Below, piece after piece: positions 8,330 to 16,667 of a stretch of 64,000 nucleotides of DNA; position 1 is the stretch's first letter; every line of letters begins with the position of its first letter. A model generated the notes under the pieces. That model had not been told where the DNA came from. It saw nothing but the letters and a program-made list of their open reading frames with translations, and did not search any database. The translations under genes and the position numbers were made by a program. The stretch covers positions 124,001-188,000 of the forward strand of contig NZ_JANKJG010000005.1 in NCBI RefSeq assembly GCF_024733015.1, read 5' to 3'. Source of the DNA: Pseudosulfitobacter koreensis. GTDB lineage: Bacteria; Pseudomonadota; Alphaproteobacteria; Rhodobacterales; Rhodobacteraceae.

Positions 8330-9643
8330 TCAGCGCGCGATCACGATGTCGGCCTGCAAACCACCCAGCCGTTCGCTCTTGCCCAGACGCAGCACCCCGC
8401 CGTGGGCGCGTGCGATGTCGGTGGCGATGGCAAGTCCCAGACCGACGCCGCCGCCCTTGTCCTGATTGCGCGCAGGGTCCAGCCGCGTGAACGGGCGCTG
8501 CGCGTCGGCGCGGCGGTCCTCGGGGATGCCGGGGCCGTCGTCCTCGACCCGGAAACGCAGCGACTTTTCGGTCAAGACCACGCTGACCTCGGCCTTGGCC
8601 CCGTAGCGCACGGCATTGCTGATCAGGTTTTCGATGGCGCGGCGCATCGCGATGGGGCGCAGGTTGATGGTGCCCTCGCCCGTGGCCGTCACCAATGTCA
8701 CGGGGCGCCCTGCCCGCTGCTGGTCGTCCACGATGTCGCGGATCAGGGCCAGCGGGTCGATCCTTTCCGGCTCGCCCTCCTGCGCGCCCTTGGCGAAGTT
8801 CAGGAACTCGTCGATCATGCTTTGCATCTGGTCCACGTCCTGTTCCAGCGCCTCGCGGTCGTCGTCGTCCAGCATCGACAGCGACAGGCGCATGCGCGTC
8901 AGCGGCGTGCGCAAATCGTGGCTGACGCCAGACAGCATCAGCGTGCGCGTCTCGATCTGCCGCTCGATCCGGTTGCGCATATCGACGAATGCGGCCCCGG
9001 CGGCGCGCACTTCGGTGGCCCCGGCGGGCGTATAGGGCACGTGCCGCCCCCGCCCGAACGCCTCCGAGGCGCGCGCCAGCCGTTTGATCGGGCGCAATTG
9101 GTTGCGCAGGTAGATCAGCGAAATGATGGTGATCAGAACGCTAAAAAAGATCATGTTCACAAACAGCTGGTGCGGGTTTGACGCCGACACCCGGCGCCGG
9201 TCAAAGTCCAGCTTCACCAGACCACTGGGCATCTCGACATAGACATGCACGCGCTTGTTTCTGGACAGATCAACAGTGACGGCACGTGGCACCCGTTCGT
9301 GCAGGCGTGCCACGACGTAGCTGCCCGACAGATCGTACCAGTCCCAATCATCCACCAGCGGAGCCTCCTCCACCGCGCTGGCATAGATTTCAAGCTGCGG
9401 AACGCGGGTCTGCACCGTCTGCCCGATCAGCGTACGGTCAGGGGCTTCGGCCACGGTGTCCAGCACCAGTTCGATCTCGCGCCCGACGGCGTTGGTCATC
9501 TGCGCGGTCACGCCTTCGAAATGGCGCTGGGTGAACAGTACCGATACCACGATCTGCACGAAAACCACCGGCAGCAGCAGGATCAGTGCAGCACGGCCAT
9601 AAAGGCTTCGGGGCATATAGTGTTTGAGCCATTCAAAGGACAT
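8330..9643 (-). CDS. EnvZ-like sensor histidine kinase
   Basis: A 437-residue inner-membrane histidine kinase. Membrane segments at about 17-38 and 160-179 flank a periplasmic domain of about 120 residues. A HAMP linker (about 180-232), a HisKA domain with phospho-acceptor H242 in SGVSHDLRTPL, and an ATPase domain with N box (ENLISNAVRYG), G1 (DDGPGIP) and G2 (GVGLGLAI) follow. It resembles EnvZ of OmpR-type pairs. No response regulator is adjacent in the window, so its partner must lie elsewhere. The signal sensed is unknown. Confidence 0.88.
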   Translation of the reverse strand: MSFEWLKHYMPRSLYGRAALILLLPVVFVQIVVSVLFTQRHFEGVTAQMTNAVGREIELVLDTVAEAPDRTLIGQTVQTRVPQLEIYASAVEEAPLVDDWDWYDLSGSYVVARLHERVPRAVTVDLSRNKRVHVYVEMPSGLVKLDFDRRRVSASNPHQLFVNMIFFSVLITIISLIYLRNQLRPIKRLARASEAFGRGRHVPYTPAGATEVRAAGAAFVDMRNRIERQIETRTLMLSGVSHDLRTPLTRMRLSLSMLDDDDREALEQDVDQMQSMIDEFLNFAKGAQEGEPERIDPLALIRDIVDDQQRAGRPVTLVTATGEGTINLRPIAMRRAIENLISNAVRYGAKAEVSVVLTEKSLRFRVEDDGPGIPEDRRADAQRPFTRLDPARNQDKGGGVGLGLAIATDIARAHGGVLRLGKSERLGGLQADIVIAR

Positions 9644-9689
9644 CTCTAAACCCTAACGGTGAACCGAAGCGGATAGAAGAGCCCCTGCC

Positions 9690-10601
9690 ATGCTGCCACC
9701 CGATGATTTTGACCCCACGATCGGCGTGGCCGACACGCTGGAGCCCGGACTGCGCCGTATCGTGGCCCCGAACCCGTCGCCGATGACCTATCGCGGCACC
9801 AATACCTATATTCTGGGCACGCGCGGTCTGGCGGTGATCGACCCCGGCCCTGCGGACGATGCGCACTTGCAGGCGATCCTGTCCGCAGTGGAGCCCGGTC
9901 AGCGCATCACCCACATCATTGTCACCCACACGCATTTGGACCATTCGCCGCTGGCCCGCCCGCTGGCAGACCGCACCGGCGCGCCGGTGCTGGCCTTTGG
10001 CGATGCTCATGCGGGTCGCAGTGCGGTGATGCAGATCCTGGCCGAGGACGACACCGTCGGCGGCGGCGAAGGCATCGACGAAGGTTTTGTGCCGGACACG
10101 ACGCTGCCCGATGGCACCGTGATCGACGGCGACGGCTGGTCGCTCGAGGCGATCCACACGCCCGGCCATATCGGCAACCACCTCTGCCTGGGCTGGGGCG
10201 ATGCGTGCCTGACCGCCGATCACGTGATGGGCTGGGCGTCCTCGCTGGTGTCGCCGCCCGACGGCGACCTGACCGATTTCATGGCGTCCTGCGCCCGGTT
10301 GCAGGCGCGCGAGTGGCGCCTGTTCTACCCCGGCCACGGCGCGCCCGTCACCGACACCGCCGCGCGTCTCGACTGGCTGATCAGCCACCGTCTGAGCCGC
10401 GAGGCCTCGATCCTGTCGCACTTGGCCCAAGGCCCCGCAACCGCCGCCGAACTGGCTGCCGCGATCTACACCGAAACCCCGCCCGCCCTGCTGGGCGCCG
10501 CCACCCGCAACGTGCTGGCACACCTGGTGGATCTGACCGGAAAAGGCCGCGCGGAACCCCTGGGCGCCATGTCCGCAAACACCGCGTTCAGGGCGCTGTA
10601 A
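9690..10601 (+). CDS. MBL-fold metallo-hydrolase, LACTB2-like
   Basis: A 303-residue metallo-beta-lactamase-fold hydrolase. The metal motif HxHxDH is H80-T-H82-L-D84-H85, and later ligand histidines are in IHTPGHIGNH and YPGHGAP. The C-terminal 60 residues resemble the winged-helix tail of LACTB2-like proteins (ILSHLAQGPATAAELAAAIY). Relatives act on RNA or thioester substrates, so the substrate here is not assignable. It is divergent from the histidine kinase gene with only 46 bp between. Confidence 0.85.
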   Translation: MLPPDDFDPTIGVADTLEPGLRRIVAPNPSPMTYRGTNTYILGTRGLAVIDPGPADDAHLQAILSAVEPGQRITHIIVTHTHLDHSPLARPLADRTGAPVLAFGDAHAGRSAVMQILAEDDTVGGGEGIDEGFVPDTTLPDGTVIDGDGWSLEAIHTPGHIGNHLCLGWGDACLTADHVMGWASSLVSPPDGDLTDFMASCARLQAREWRLFYPGHGAPVTDTAARLDWLISHRLSREASILSHLAQGPATAAELAAAIYTETPPALLGAATRNVLAHLVDLTGKGRAEPLGAMSANTAFRAL

Positions 10602-10681
10602 AAATCATCCGGGAAAAGTTGATTTTTTCCGCAAAACCCTCTGGACGGCTGAAAACACTGTTGCTATACGGCCCAGACCGT

Positions 10682-10756
10682 TCCGACGTAGCTCAGCGGT
10701 AGAGCAGTTGACTGTTAATCAATTGGTCGTAGGTTCGATCCCTACCGTCGGAGCCA
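10682..10756 (+). tRNA. tRNA-Asn (GUU)
   Basis: A 75-nt cloverleaf with encoded CCA. Acceptor TCCGACG/CGTCGGA with discriminator G, D-arm GCTC/GAGC, anticodon loop CTGTTAA giving GTT, and T-loop GTTCGATCC. A strong terminator follows, and then an AT-richer region, so this gene may mark the left edge of an accessory segment. Confidence 0.95.
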
Positions 10757-10765
10757 ACAAATACA

Positions 10766-10796
10766 AAGCCTTAGCAGTAAAATGCTAAGGCTTTTG
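10766..10796 (+). terminator. Terminator after tRNA-Asn
   Basis: Perfect 11-bp stem AAGCCTTAGCA (10766-10776) and TGCTAAGGCTT (10783-10793), a 6-nt loop and a following T-rich run. Confidence 0.9.
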
Positions 10797-10840
10797 CTTT
10801 TGGTAGTTACGTTTTAGTTACGTGTTGTATGCAAGCTTCG

Positions 10841-11095
10841 TTACCCTTCTGTCTCTCTCAAGACGGGTATGCGCGTCACCCCACTTCCCTCGTATACTTT
10901 CCAACCGATCTGCTCATTTAAGGAAAGGCAAACTCCGGTGTAAATCTTAAACGGAAATCGGGTGTGAACTAACGTTAATCTCCAGTATCTTACTGATGCA
11001 TCCTGCATCAGTCTGGCAAACAGCGCAAGAAACCCGTAAAATACGACAAGCGCCGCTACAAAAGCCGCACGTGACAGCAAATTCCTGAGTTTCAT
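10841..11095 (-). CDS. Possible small single-pass membrane protein
   Basis: An 84-residue reading frame starting MKLRNLLSRAAF, with one hydrophobic segment (about residues 9-28) and then a basic, soluble tail. There is no family match, no clear ribosome site and no operon partner. It lies in an AT-richer region where chance frames are less likely than elsewhere in this GC-rich window, but the support is thin. It could be a non-coding frame. Confidence 0.3.
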   Translation of the reverse strand: MKLRNLLSRAAFVAALVVFYGFLALFARLMQDASVRYWRLTLVHTRFPFKIYTGVCLSLNEQIGWKVYEGSGVTRIPVLRETEG

Positions 11096-11259
11096 ACTTG
11101 GGCACAAGCCTGAAGAGATCAGCCTGAAGCTTGATCCGGCGGGCTGGGTTCCACTTTTGGCCAATCGTGTTGATGCGCAGGGAAACATGACGCATGTTGT
11201 CTCAAATGGTTCATGCGACTTCGTTGTGAAACAAATTAGCCTACCGAAGGAGCGCTCTC

Positions 11260-12495
11260 ATGGCATATCTGAACCGGATAACGGCTCAGAAATTGATGCA
11301 GGCCAAAGGACTGGACGCATTGATCCTTTTCTCGCCTGAAGCCTTCGCGCACGCAACTGGCACGTCACCTGGTGTTGCAACGATGTGGCGGCGCGAGGGG
11401 GCCGTCGCGGTACTTATTCCGGCCGACCCGGACATGCCGGAAACGGTTGTCGTCAGCGATCTTTTCGCAGCAGGCGTTCGTCGCGAAAGTCATATCCAGG
11501 ATGTTCGCGATACGCCTATCTGGGTCGAGGCGATGACGCTTGCGGATCCTGATCTCGACGGTTCCGTCGCCGTCGAATTCGCGCCTGTCTGGGGTTCGGC
11601 ACACCGGCCGGTTAACAACGATAGACCCGAGACCTTTGACCCGGACGCATGCTTCCGCCATCTTCGCGATGCCTTGAGTGAAAAGCACATGCAGGCATCT
11701 CGTGTCGGGGTGGAGCTTGATGCCGTCTCGGCACAGGGCTGTCCGGCGCTGTCAGATGCACTTGCCCCTGCGCAAATAGTTGATGCGACCGCGATTGCAC
11801 GCAGTTTGCGAGCCATGAAATCCCCAGAAGAAATAGCGCTGTTGCGCAGCGCGGTGCGTATTGCCGAAACTGGCATCGCGGCAGTTCGGGACGCCGTGAC
11901 GGTCGGTGTCGCACGAAGCGATCTTGCGGAGATATGGAAGGAAACGGTTGCGGCGCATGGCGCAAATTCTCCCATGACAGGTGCATGGGAATACATTTCT
12001 GTCGGCCCCGACCCGTGGGGCGGCGATGCAATTGCAAAGTCCGGGGACCTGATCAAGGTGGATGTGGGCTGCGTGATGAAAGGATATACGTCCGACACTG
12101 GTCGCACCTTTGTCGTCGGACCGCCGCGCCGCTTGCATACAGAACTGCACGAGGCGTTGATGACCGGTTTCCGGGCGGGGTTCGCGCTGCTGCATCCAGG
12201 AGTGGCCTTGGCTGAAGTGCACCGCGCCACGCAATCCGCGATCCGCAGCCAAGGTTTAGCCGGCTACTGCAGGGGGCATTTCGGTCATGGCCTTGGAACT
12301 GGACCCGGAACCGAGGAGTGGCCATTCATCTCGGCGCAGGCCGAGACGCGAATAGAAAGTGGTATGGTGCTTGCCTTCGAATGTCCGATCTATGTGACCG
12401 GCGTAGGCGGCATGATCATCGAGGACCAGATCGAGATTACCGATGCCGGACCCGTTTCCATGAACAGCTTGTCCCGCGACCTCGTTTCCTGCTGA
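11260..12495 (+). CDS. M24-family metallopeptidase (Xaa-Pro peptidase/creatinase-like)
   Basis: A 411-residue pita-bread enzyme. The N-terminal creatinase domain spans about residues 10-160, and the catalytic domain about 170-400. Metal ligands are visible: D in KVDVGCVM and D in SDTGRTF, H in GHGLGTGPG, E in AFECPIY and E in IIEDQIEI. Members cleave Xaa-Pro peptides or hydrolyse creatine-like C-N bonds; the substrate here is not decidable. A GAAGGAG ribosome site precedes the ATG. It lies 160 bp upstream of a TRAP transporter in the same direction, so it may process the imported compound. Confidence 0.87.
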   Translation: MAYLNRITAQKLMQAKGLDALILFSPEAFAHATGTSPGVATMWRREGAVAVLIPADPDMPETVVVSDLFAAGVRRESHIQDVRDTPIWVEAMTLADPDLDGSVAVEFAPVWGSAHRPVNNDRPETFDPDACFRHLRDALSEKHMQASRVGVELDAVSAQGCPALSDALAPAQIVDATAIARSLRAMKSPEEIALLRSAVRIAETGIAAVRDAVTVGVARSDLAEIWKETVAAHGANSPMTGAWEYISVGPDPWGGDAIAKSGDLIKVDVGCVMKGYTSDTGRTFVVGPPRRLHTELHEALMTGFRAGFALLHPGVALAEVHRATQSAIRSQGLAGYCRGHFGHGLGTGPGTEEWPFISAQAETRIESGMVLAFECPIYVTGVGGMIIEDQIEITDAGPVSMNSLSRDLVSC

Positions 12496-12655
12496 CATCG
12501 AGGTGATCGCGAACTTAGGGCACTCGAAACCCAAGTCGAAGCTCGGCAGACATGATGCGCAACGGCTTGACCCGCCTGTGACAAACTAAAATAAGAGATG
12601 AGAACAAGACACCAAGCATAGCTGCAAGCCAAGTGACCCAACGGGAGACAAGATA

Positions 12656-13669
12656 ATGAAAACCTCATTGCAAACCACCGCATTTGCCTTCGCGACAAGC
12701 GCCGTACTGGCCGCGCCTGCGCTGGCCGATGAATGGCGCCTCAACAATTTCCTGCCTGAAACGCGGCCGGAATCGGCACAAATCGAAAAGTTCGCCGAAG
12801 ACGTGAATACGGCGCTTGCAGAAAAGGATTTTTCAATTGAAGTCTATCATGGCGGATCGCTGGGCCTGCCCAACACCGACCTTCTGCGTGTCGTGCCTAC
12901 CGGGGCTGTAGAGATGAGCCTGATGTGGGCGAACTACCTTGGCCGTGATGCGCCGGCGCTCGGCTCCGTTTTCGTGCAAGGCGCAATCAGTACCGTCGAT
13001 GAACTCACTGATGTGCTGCCTGTCGCACAGGAGATCTACGAGGAGGAATACAGCGAGTGGGACGTGACCACCGTCGGATTTGTAGCCATTCCGACGCTTT
13101 CGGTTTCGGTGTTCTGCCGCGATGAGCCGGTCAACACGCTGGAAGACCTTCGCAACGTCAAACTGCGTGTCTGGGCTCGCGAGCAGGTCGAAACCTTCGA
13201 GCGGCTCGGCGTCGCGGCTCAGATCATCCCACAGGAGGAAACCTACGTGGCGCTGCGTACCGGGGTCGTAGATTGTGCACTTTACCCAGCGCTCTACGCC
13301 AAAACGATTTCCTTGCAGGAAGTCACTGGATACGCATCGTTTCTATATCCCATGGCCTCGGCGCCTTACGCTCTCGGGGTGTCGGATGCTCTTTGGGAGT
13401 CCACCGATCCTGAAATCCGCGACGCGATAACGCAGGCGGCAGATGACCTGTGGGATCGCACCAACCAATATGACGCTGATATCGAGAACGAGATGGCCGC
13501 GCGCGAGAGCCTGGCAGAAGAAGGTATCGTCTGGAGTGAGGATTTCCCGGAATCCGACCGCGCCCTTTTTGTCGAAGCCGTGTCGGAGACGTGGAAAATG
13601 CTGGCCGAGGAAGCGGGTGGAAACGCGCTCGACTACCGTGAGCGCATGCTGACGGCCCTGGGACGCTGA
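12656..13669 (+). CDS. TRAP transporter solute-binding protein (DctP type)
   Basis: A 337-residue periplasmic binding protein of a tripartite carboxylate transporter. The signal peptide is cleaved after about residue 24 (APALA/DEW). The DctP fold is recognised from YHGGSLG, the SLMWANYLG strand and DLRNVKLRVW, where the Arg that usually grips the ligand carboxylate lies. The length is typical. It is first in a dctPQM operon, 7 bp before the small permease. The ligand is unknown. Confidence 0.9.
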   Translation: MKTSLQTTAFAFATSAVLAAPALADEWRLNNFLPETRPESAQIEKFAEDVNTALAEKDFSIEVYHGGSLGLPNTDLLRVVPTGAVEMSLMWANYLGRDAPALGSVFVQGAISTVDELTDVLPVAQEIYEEEYSEWDVTTVGFVAIPTLSVSVFCRDEPVNTLEDLRNVKLRVWAREQVETFERLGVAAQIIPQEETYVALRTGVVDCALYPALYAKTISLQEVTGYASFLYPMASAPYALGVSDALWESTDPEIRDAITQAADDLWDRTNQYDADIENEMAARESLAEEGIVWSEDFPESDRALFVEAVSETWKMLAEEAGGNALDYRERMLTALGR

Positions 13670-13676
13670 GCCGCGG

Positions 13677-14237
13677 GTGGCGCGTGTTCGACGTCTCTTT
13701 ACGCAAGGGCTCGATCGCCTGGCCCTTGCCTTGGCGTTGGCCGCGTCGCTGTGCATGATCGTAATTGTCGGACTGGTCACGACCAGTGTGATCATGCGTC
13801 GTGTTGCGGGCTCTCCGCTGCACATCACCGAGGATGTCGTCGGTCTTCTGTTGAGCGCGATGCTGTTTCTCGGTCTGCCGCTGGTAACGCTCAGGGCGCA
13901 GCATGTGCGCGTGTCGATTGTCTCGAACGCTCTGGAACCCCGGTTCGGGGGCGCGGTACATGTGGCGGCGGTTCTGGTCGGAATGACATTTTTTGGATGG
14001 ATTTTCATCAAGGCGATGCCATGGCTTGAATTCGCATGGCAGAGGAACCTCAAGACCGAAACGGCACGCTTGCTGCTGTACCCGTGGATGACGGCCCTGC
14101 CGCTTTCAGTAGGGCTGACATGGGTGATATTTGCCGCGCGACTGACCGGCCTGCTTGAGCGTGAGCGGAATGTATCGCTGGAGGCGCTGCCCAAGGTTTC
14201 GACCGCAGAAACTGACATTGTAAAGACGGACTCCTGA
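13677..14237 (+). CDS. TRAP transporter small permease (DctQ type)
   Basis: A 186-residue inner-membrane protein with four hydrophobic segments, as in DctQ. These link the solute-binding protein to the large permease. The start is a GTG at 13677, 7 bp after the binding-protein stop; no in-frame ATG precedes the first membrane helix. The large permease follows after 3 bp, so the three genes form a tight operon. Confidence 0.87.
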   Translation: MARVRRLFTQGLDRLALALALAASLCMIVIVGLVTTSVIMRRVAGSPLHITEDVVGLLLSAMLFLGLPLVTLRAQHVRVSIVSNALEPRFGGAVHVAAVLVGMTFFGWIFIKAMPWLEFAWQRNLKTETARLLLYPWMTALPLSVGLTWVIFAARLTGLLERERNVSLEALPKVSTAETDIVKTDS

Positions 14238-14240
14238 GCG

Positions 14241-15530
14241 ATGTTCTGGACGACCCTATTAGGAGTTTTGGTGGCCAGTGCAGCCACCGGGGTGGCACTC
14301 GGGGCTGCTCTTGGACTGACCGGGCTGATCTTGCTGCAGGTCTATTCCAACGGGGCTACCGCGCTCGCCGTGGACGCAATCTGGAACGTGTTCAATTCCT
14401 TTACCCTCAGTGCCGTACCGCTGTTCATCCTGCTTGGGGAAATCCTTTTGCGCAGCGGAGTCAGCAATCGAGCGTACGCTGCCTTCGCTCCGGTCTTCAG
14501 CAAGGTGCCTGGAGGCTTGCTGCATACGAACATCGCGGTTTGCACCATGTTCGGCGCCGTCAGCGGGTCCAGCCTTTCGACCGCGGCGGCGGTAGGATCG
14601 GTCGCCTATCCGGAAATGACGCGCCGCGGATATGACAAGGATGTCATCGTCGGAAGTCTCGCCGGCGGCGGCACCCTCGGTCTGCTGATCCCGCCAAGTC
14701 TCTCGTTTCTGATTTTCGGCGCTCTTACCGAAACATCCATCGGACGGTTGTTCATGGCTGGTATCGTGCCGGGCTTGCTGATCGGCGCGGCCTTCATGGC
14801 CTATATCTTCGTCAAGGCGCTACGCCATCCTCATGTCGCACCGCGCGAACAGGTTCACCTGCCCTTCATCGCTGTGGTGCGCGGGCTGGGACAGGTCTGG
14901 CCGCTGCTGTTGTTGATACTCGCGGTGATCGGCAGCATCATAGGCGGCTTGGCGACCCCGACCGAAGCTGCGGCCCTCGGTGTCGTGTTGGCGACAATCA
15001 TTTCCTTTCTCTGGGGTGATCTGACGATCAAGAAATTGGGTGAGGCGATCTTTCACGCGACTCTCCTTTTTTCCGCAATCGGTTTTGTCGTGTTGGGCGC
15101 CACTGTCCTGGCGCAGTCAGTCAGCATTTTGGGAGTACCCCAGCAGATCCTGAACGGAGTAGCCGACAGCGGACTGGACCGTTACACGATCCTGTTGCTT
15201 GTTGTACTCATCTACCTCGTGCTCGGATGCTTCTTCGACGGCCTGTCTCTGATGATCATGACTTTGCCGGTGGTGTTCCCACTGCTGGTTGGGTTGGACT
15301 ATGATCCCATCTGGATCGGCGTCATGATAACAATCGTGATCGAGATCGGCCAGGTCACCCCGCCGGTTGGCTTGAACCTTTCGGTTCTGGCCAGCCTGAC
15401 CAACAACGAAGTCAGCCTTGGCCGCGTTGCACGTGCAACTGTGCCTTACTGGGTCATTCATCTGTTGGCCATCGGCGTGTTGAAGCTGTTTCCCGCCATC
15501 GCTCTGTTTCTTCCGGATCTCTTGTTCTGA
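14241..15530 (+). CDS. TRAP transporter large permease (DctM type)
   Basis: A 429-residue inner-membrane protein with about 12 hydrophobic segments. It has the DctM hallmarks: GAVSGSSLSTAAAVG near residue 95, the PPSLSFLIFG loop, and the QVTPPVGLNLSVLASL motif near residue 370. It should carry a carboxylate substrate inward with Na+. It closes the first TRAP operon, behind the M24 peptidase gene. Confidence 0.92.
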   Translation: MFWTTLLGVLVASAATGVALGAALGLTGLILLQVYSNGATALAVDAIWNVFNSFTLSAVPLFILLGEILLRSGVSNRAYAAFAPVFSKVPGGLLHTNIAVCTMFGAVSGSSLSTAAAVGSVAYPEMTRRGYDKDVIVGSLAGGGTLGLLIPPSLSFLIFGALTETSIGRLFMAGIVPGLLIGAAFMAYIFVKALRHPHVAPREQVHLPFIAVVRGLGQVWPLLLLILAVIGSIIGGLATPTEAAALGVVLATIISFLWGDLTIKKLGEAIFHATLLFSAIGFVVLGATVLAQSVSILGVPQQILNGVADSGLDRYTILLLVVLIYLVLGCFFDGLSLMIMTLPVVFPLLVGLDYDPIWIGVMITIVIEIGQVTPPVGLNLSVLASLTNNEVSLGRVARATVPYWVIHLLAIGVLKLFPAIALFLPDLLF

Positions 15531-15851
15531 TTTCTGCCGCCAATATCCTGGCCTGGGCATTGACTTTGAACGGTCCCCTCCGAACGGTCACCATCATTTA
15601 GTTTCAGTGAACATCTCTGCGCCACAAGTTAGTGGGCCACAGTAATTGGGCAGGAACAGGCTCCGGGTCGAAACTGAGAAGCTCATCCTGATTGGGGATG
15701 ACCAACCTGACCAACCGCGTTCGCTCAGCCCACCGTCAACAGATCTTCTTCCAACAGGATTGATCTAAGCCCCCGATTTCGTAGATAACCTTCACGCCAT
15801 CCACAGTTCAGCAGTTCCATCTGGATTTCGGGATGGCAATATTCAGGGCGG
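15531..15851. other. Intergenic stretch without a supportable gene
   Basis: About 320 bp between the convergent TRAP and DUF296 operons. It holds a direct repeat GAACGGTC (15569-15576 and 15583-15590) and an imperfect repeat of agtgggccacagtaattggg type around 15630. A minus-strand frame at 15725-15922 overlaps the DUF296 gene, has no family similarity and is not called. It may be a junction of recombined segments. Confidence 0.35.
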
Positions 15852-16667
15852 TCAGGTCGGTTGAGACAGCAAAAGAACCTCGAAGGTAACACAGACCCGA
15901 TTTGAACCCGGCGCCAGATCACCGGTGACAGCCGGTCCGTCGAACCCCACGGCGATCACACCCTGCCCCTTATCGCCTGTCAGCAGGACCTCCGTTGCAT
16001 GATCGACGAGCGCTGGCTGGCGGTTCAACCGGGTGCCGATCAGGCTGCCCAGTCCCTTGAAAGCCTTGATCGGCAGACCGGAGGCTTCAGAGCACCTCGC
16101 AAGACCTTCATCAATCAAAATGTTGGGCCGGATCGTCGCGAGCACCGCGTTCGGGCTGACGACCGGCCCGGTGGAAATCGGACGAAACAGGGTGAACCCC
16201 GTCTCCGCGTCTGGCGCACTTTCCAGAAGCGCGCCGTCCAGCACCCAGACATCGACCACATGATCGACGGACAACACCGTTGCCTCAGCCAACAGATGTC
16301 CCGCATGGTGAGGCCCAAACTTCTCGGACCAAAGGCCATGAACATGGGCAAATGCCGCCCCGTCCCGCCGCCCCAGGTGCGCTCCGGCCTGCAGGACGAT
16401 GGCATCTGTCAGCACTGTCTCGGCGCTGTACCAAGCCACGTGGCGATCGTCTGGGGCGCGAGCGGGGCGGACGAATGTCAGCGTCTCGACCGGCATATCG
16501 GTCAAGTCAAACCAGGCACCTGCCCCACCCGCGGCATCGGTCATCGCCTGCAAAAGCGTCGCGCCCGCCTTCAGCGTCACCCGCCGGTGCGTCGCAATGC
16601 ACGGCACCGCAGTGATCCGTTCCACCGCGACCGGACCGGGGTGGATCAATGTCCGCGCCTCAGACAC
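15852..16667 (-). CDS. Tandem DUF296 (PPC-domain) protein
   Basis: A 271-residue protein with two DUF296/PPC-type domains in tandem. The first shows AFAHVHGLW and the GHLLAEATVL segment, which in single-domain relatives bind metal through histidines. The second, degenerate copy lies at about residues 165-270. In bacteria such proteins are uncharacterised. I prefer the GTG at 16667, which has a GGAG ribosome site 9 nt upstream and overlaps the ligase stop by 8 bp; an ATG at 16700 is the alternative. It is last in the IclR-thiolase-ligase-DUF296 operon, so it probably serves that catabolic route. Confidence 0.75.
   Translation of the reverse strand: MSEARTLIHPGPVAVERITAVPCIATHRRVTLKAGATLLQAMTDAAGGAGAWFDLTDMPVETLTFVRPARAPDDRHVAWYSAETVLTDAIVLQAGAHLGRRDGAAFAHVHGLWSEKFGPHHAGHLLAEATVLSVDHVVDVWVLDGALLESAPDAETGFTLFRPISTGPVVSPNAVLATIRPNILIDEGLARCSEASGLPIKAFKGLGSLIGTRLNRQPALVDHATEVLLTGDKGQGVIAVGFDGPAVTGDLAPGSNRVCVTFEVLLLSQPT

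Larger units (their letters stand above)
10757..11259. other. Gene-poor, AT-richer stretch next to tRNA-Asn
   Basis: About 500 bp of visibly lower GC than the surroundings. It holds the tRNA-Asn terminator, a direct repeat of TAGTTACGT (10804-10812 and 10815-10823), and one weak membrane-protein reading frame on the minus strand. No integrase or second copy of the tRNA end was seen. It may be the attachment edge of an acquired segment. Confidence 0.4.

Noticed and set aside
15725-15922. A 65-codon minus-strand frame as a gene or transposase remnant
   Set aside because: Overlaps the end of the DUF296 gene, no recognisable similarity, and no inverted repeats found around it.
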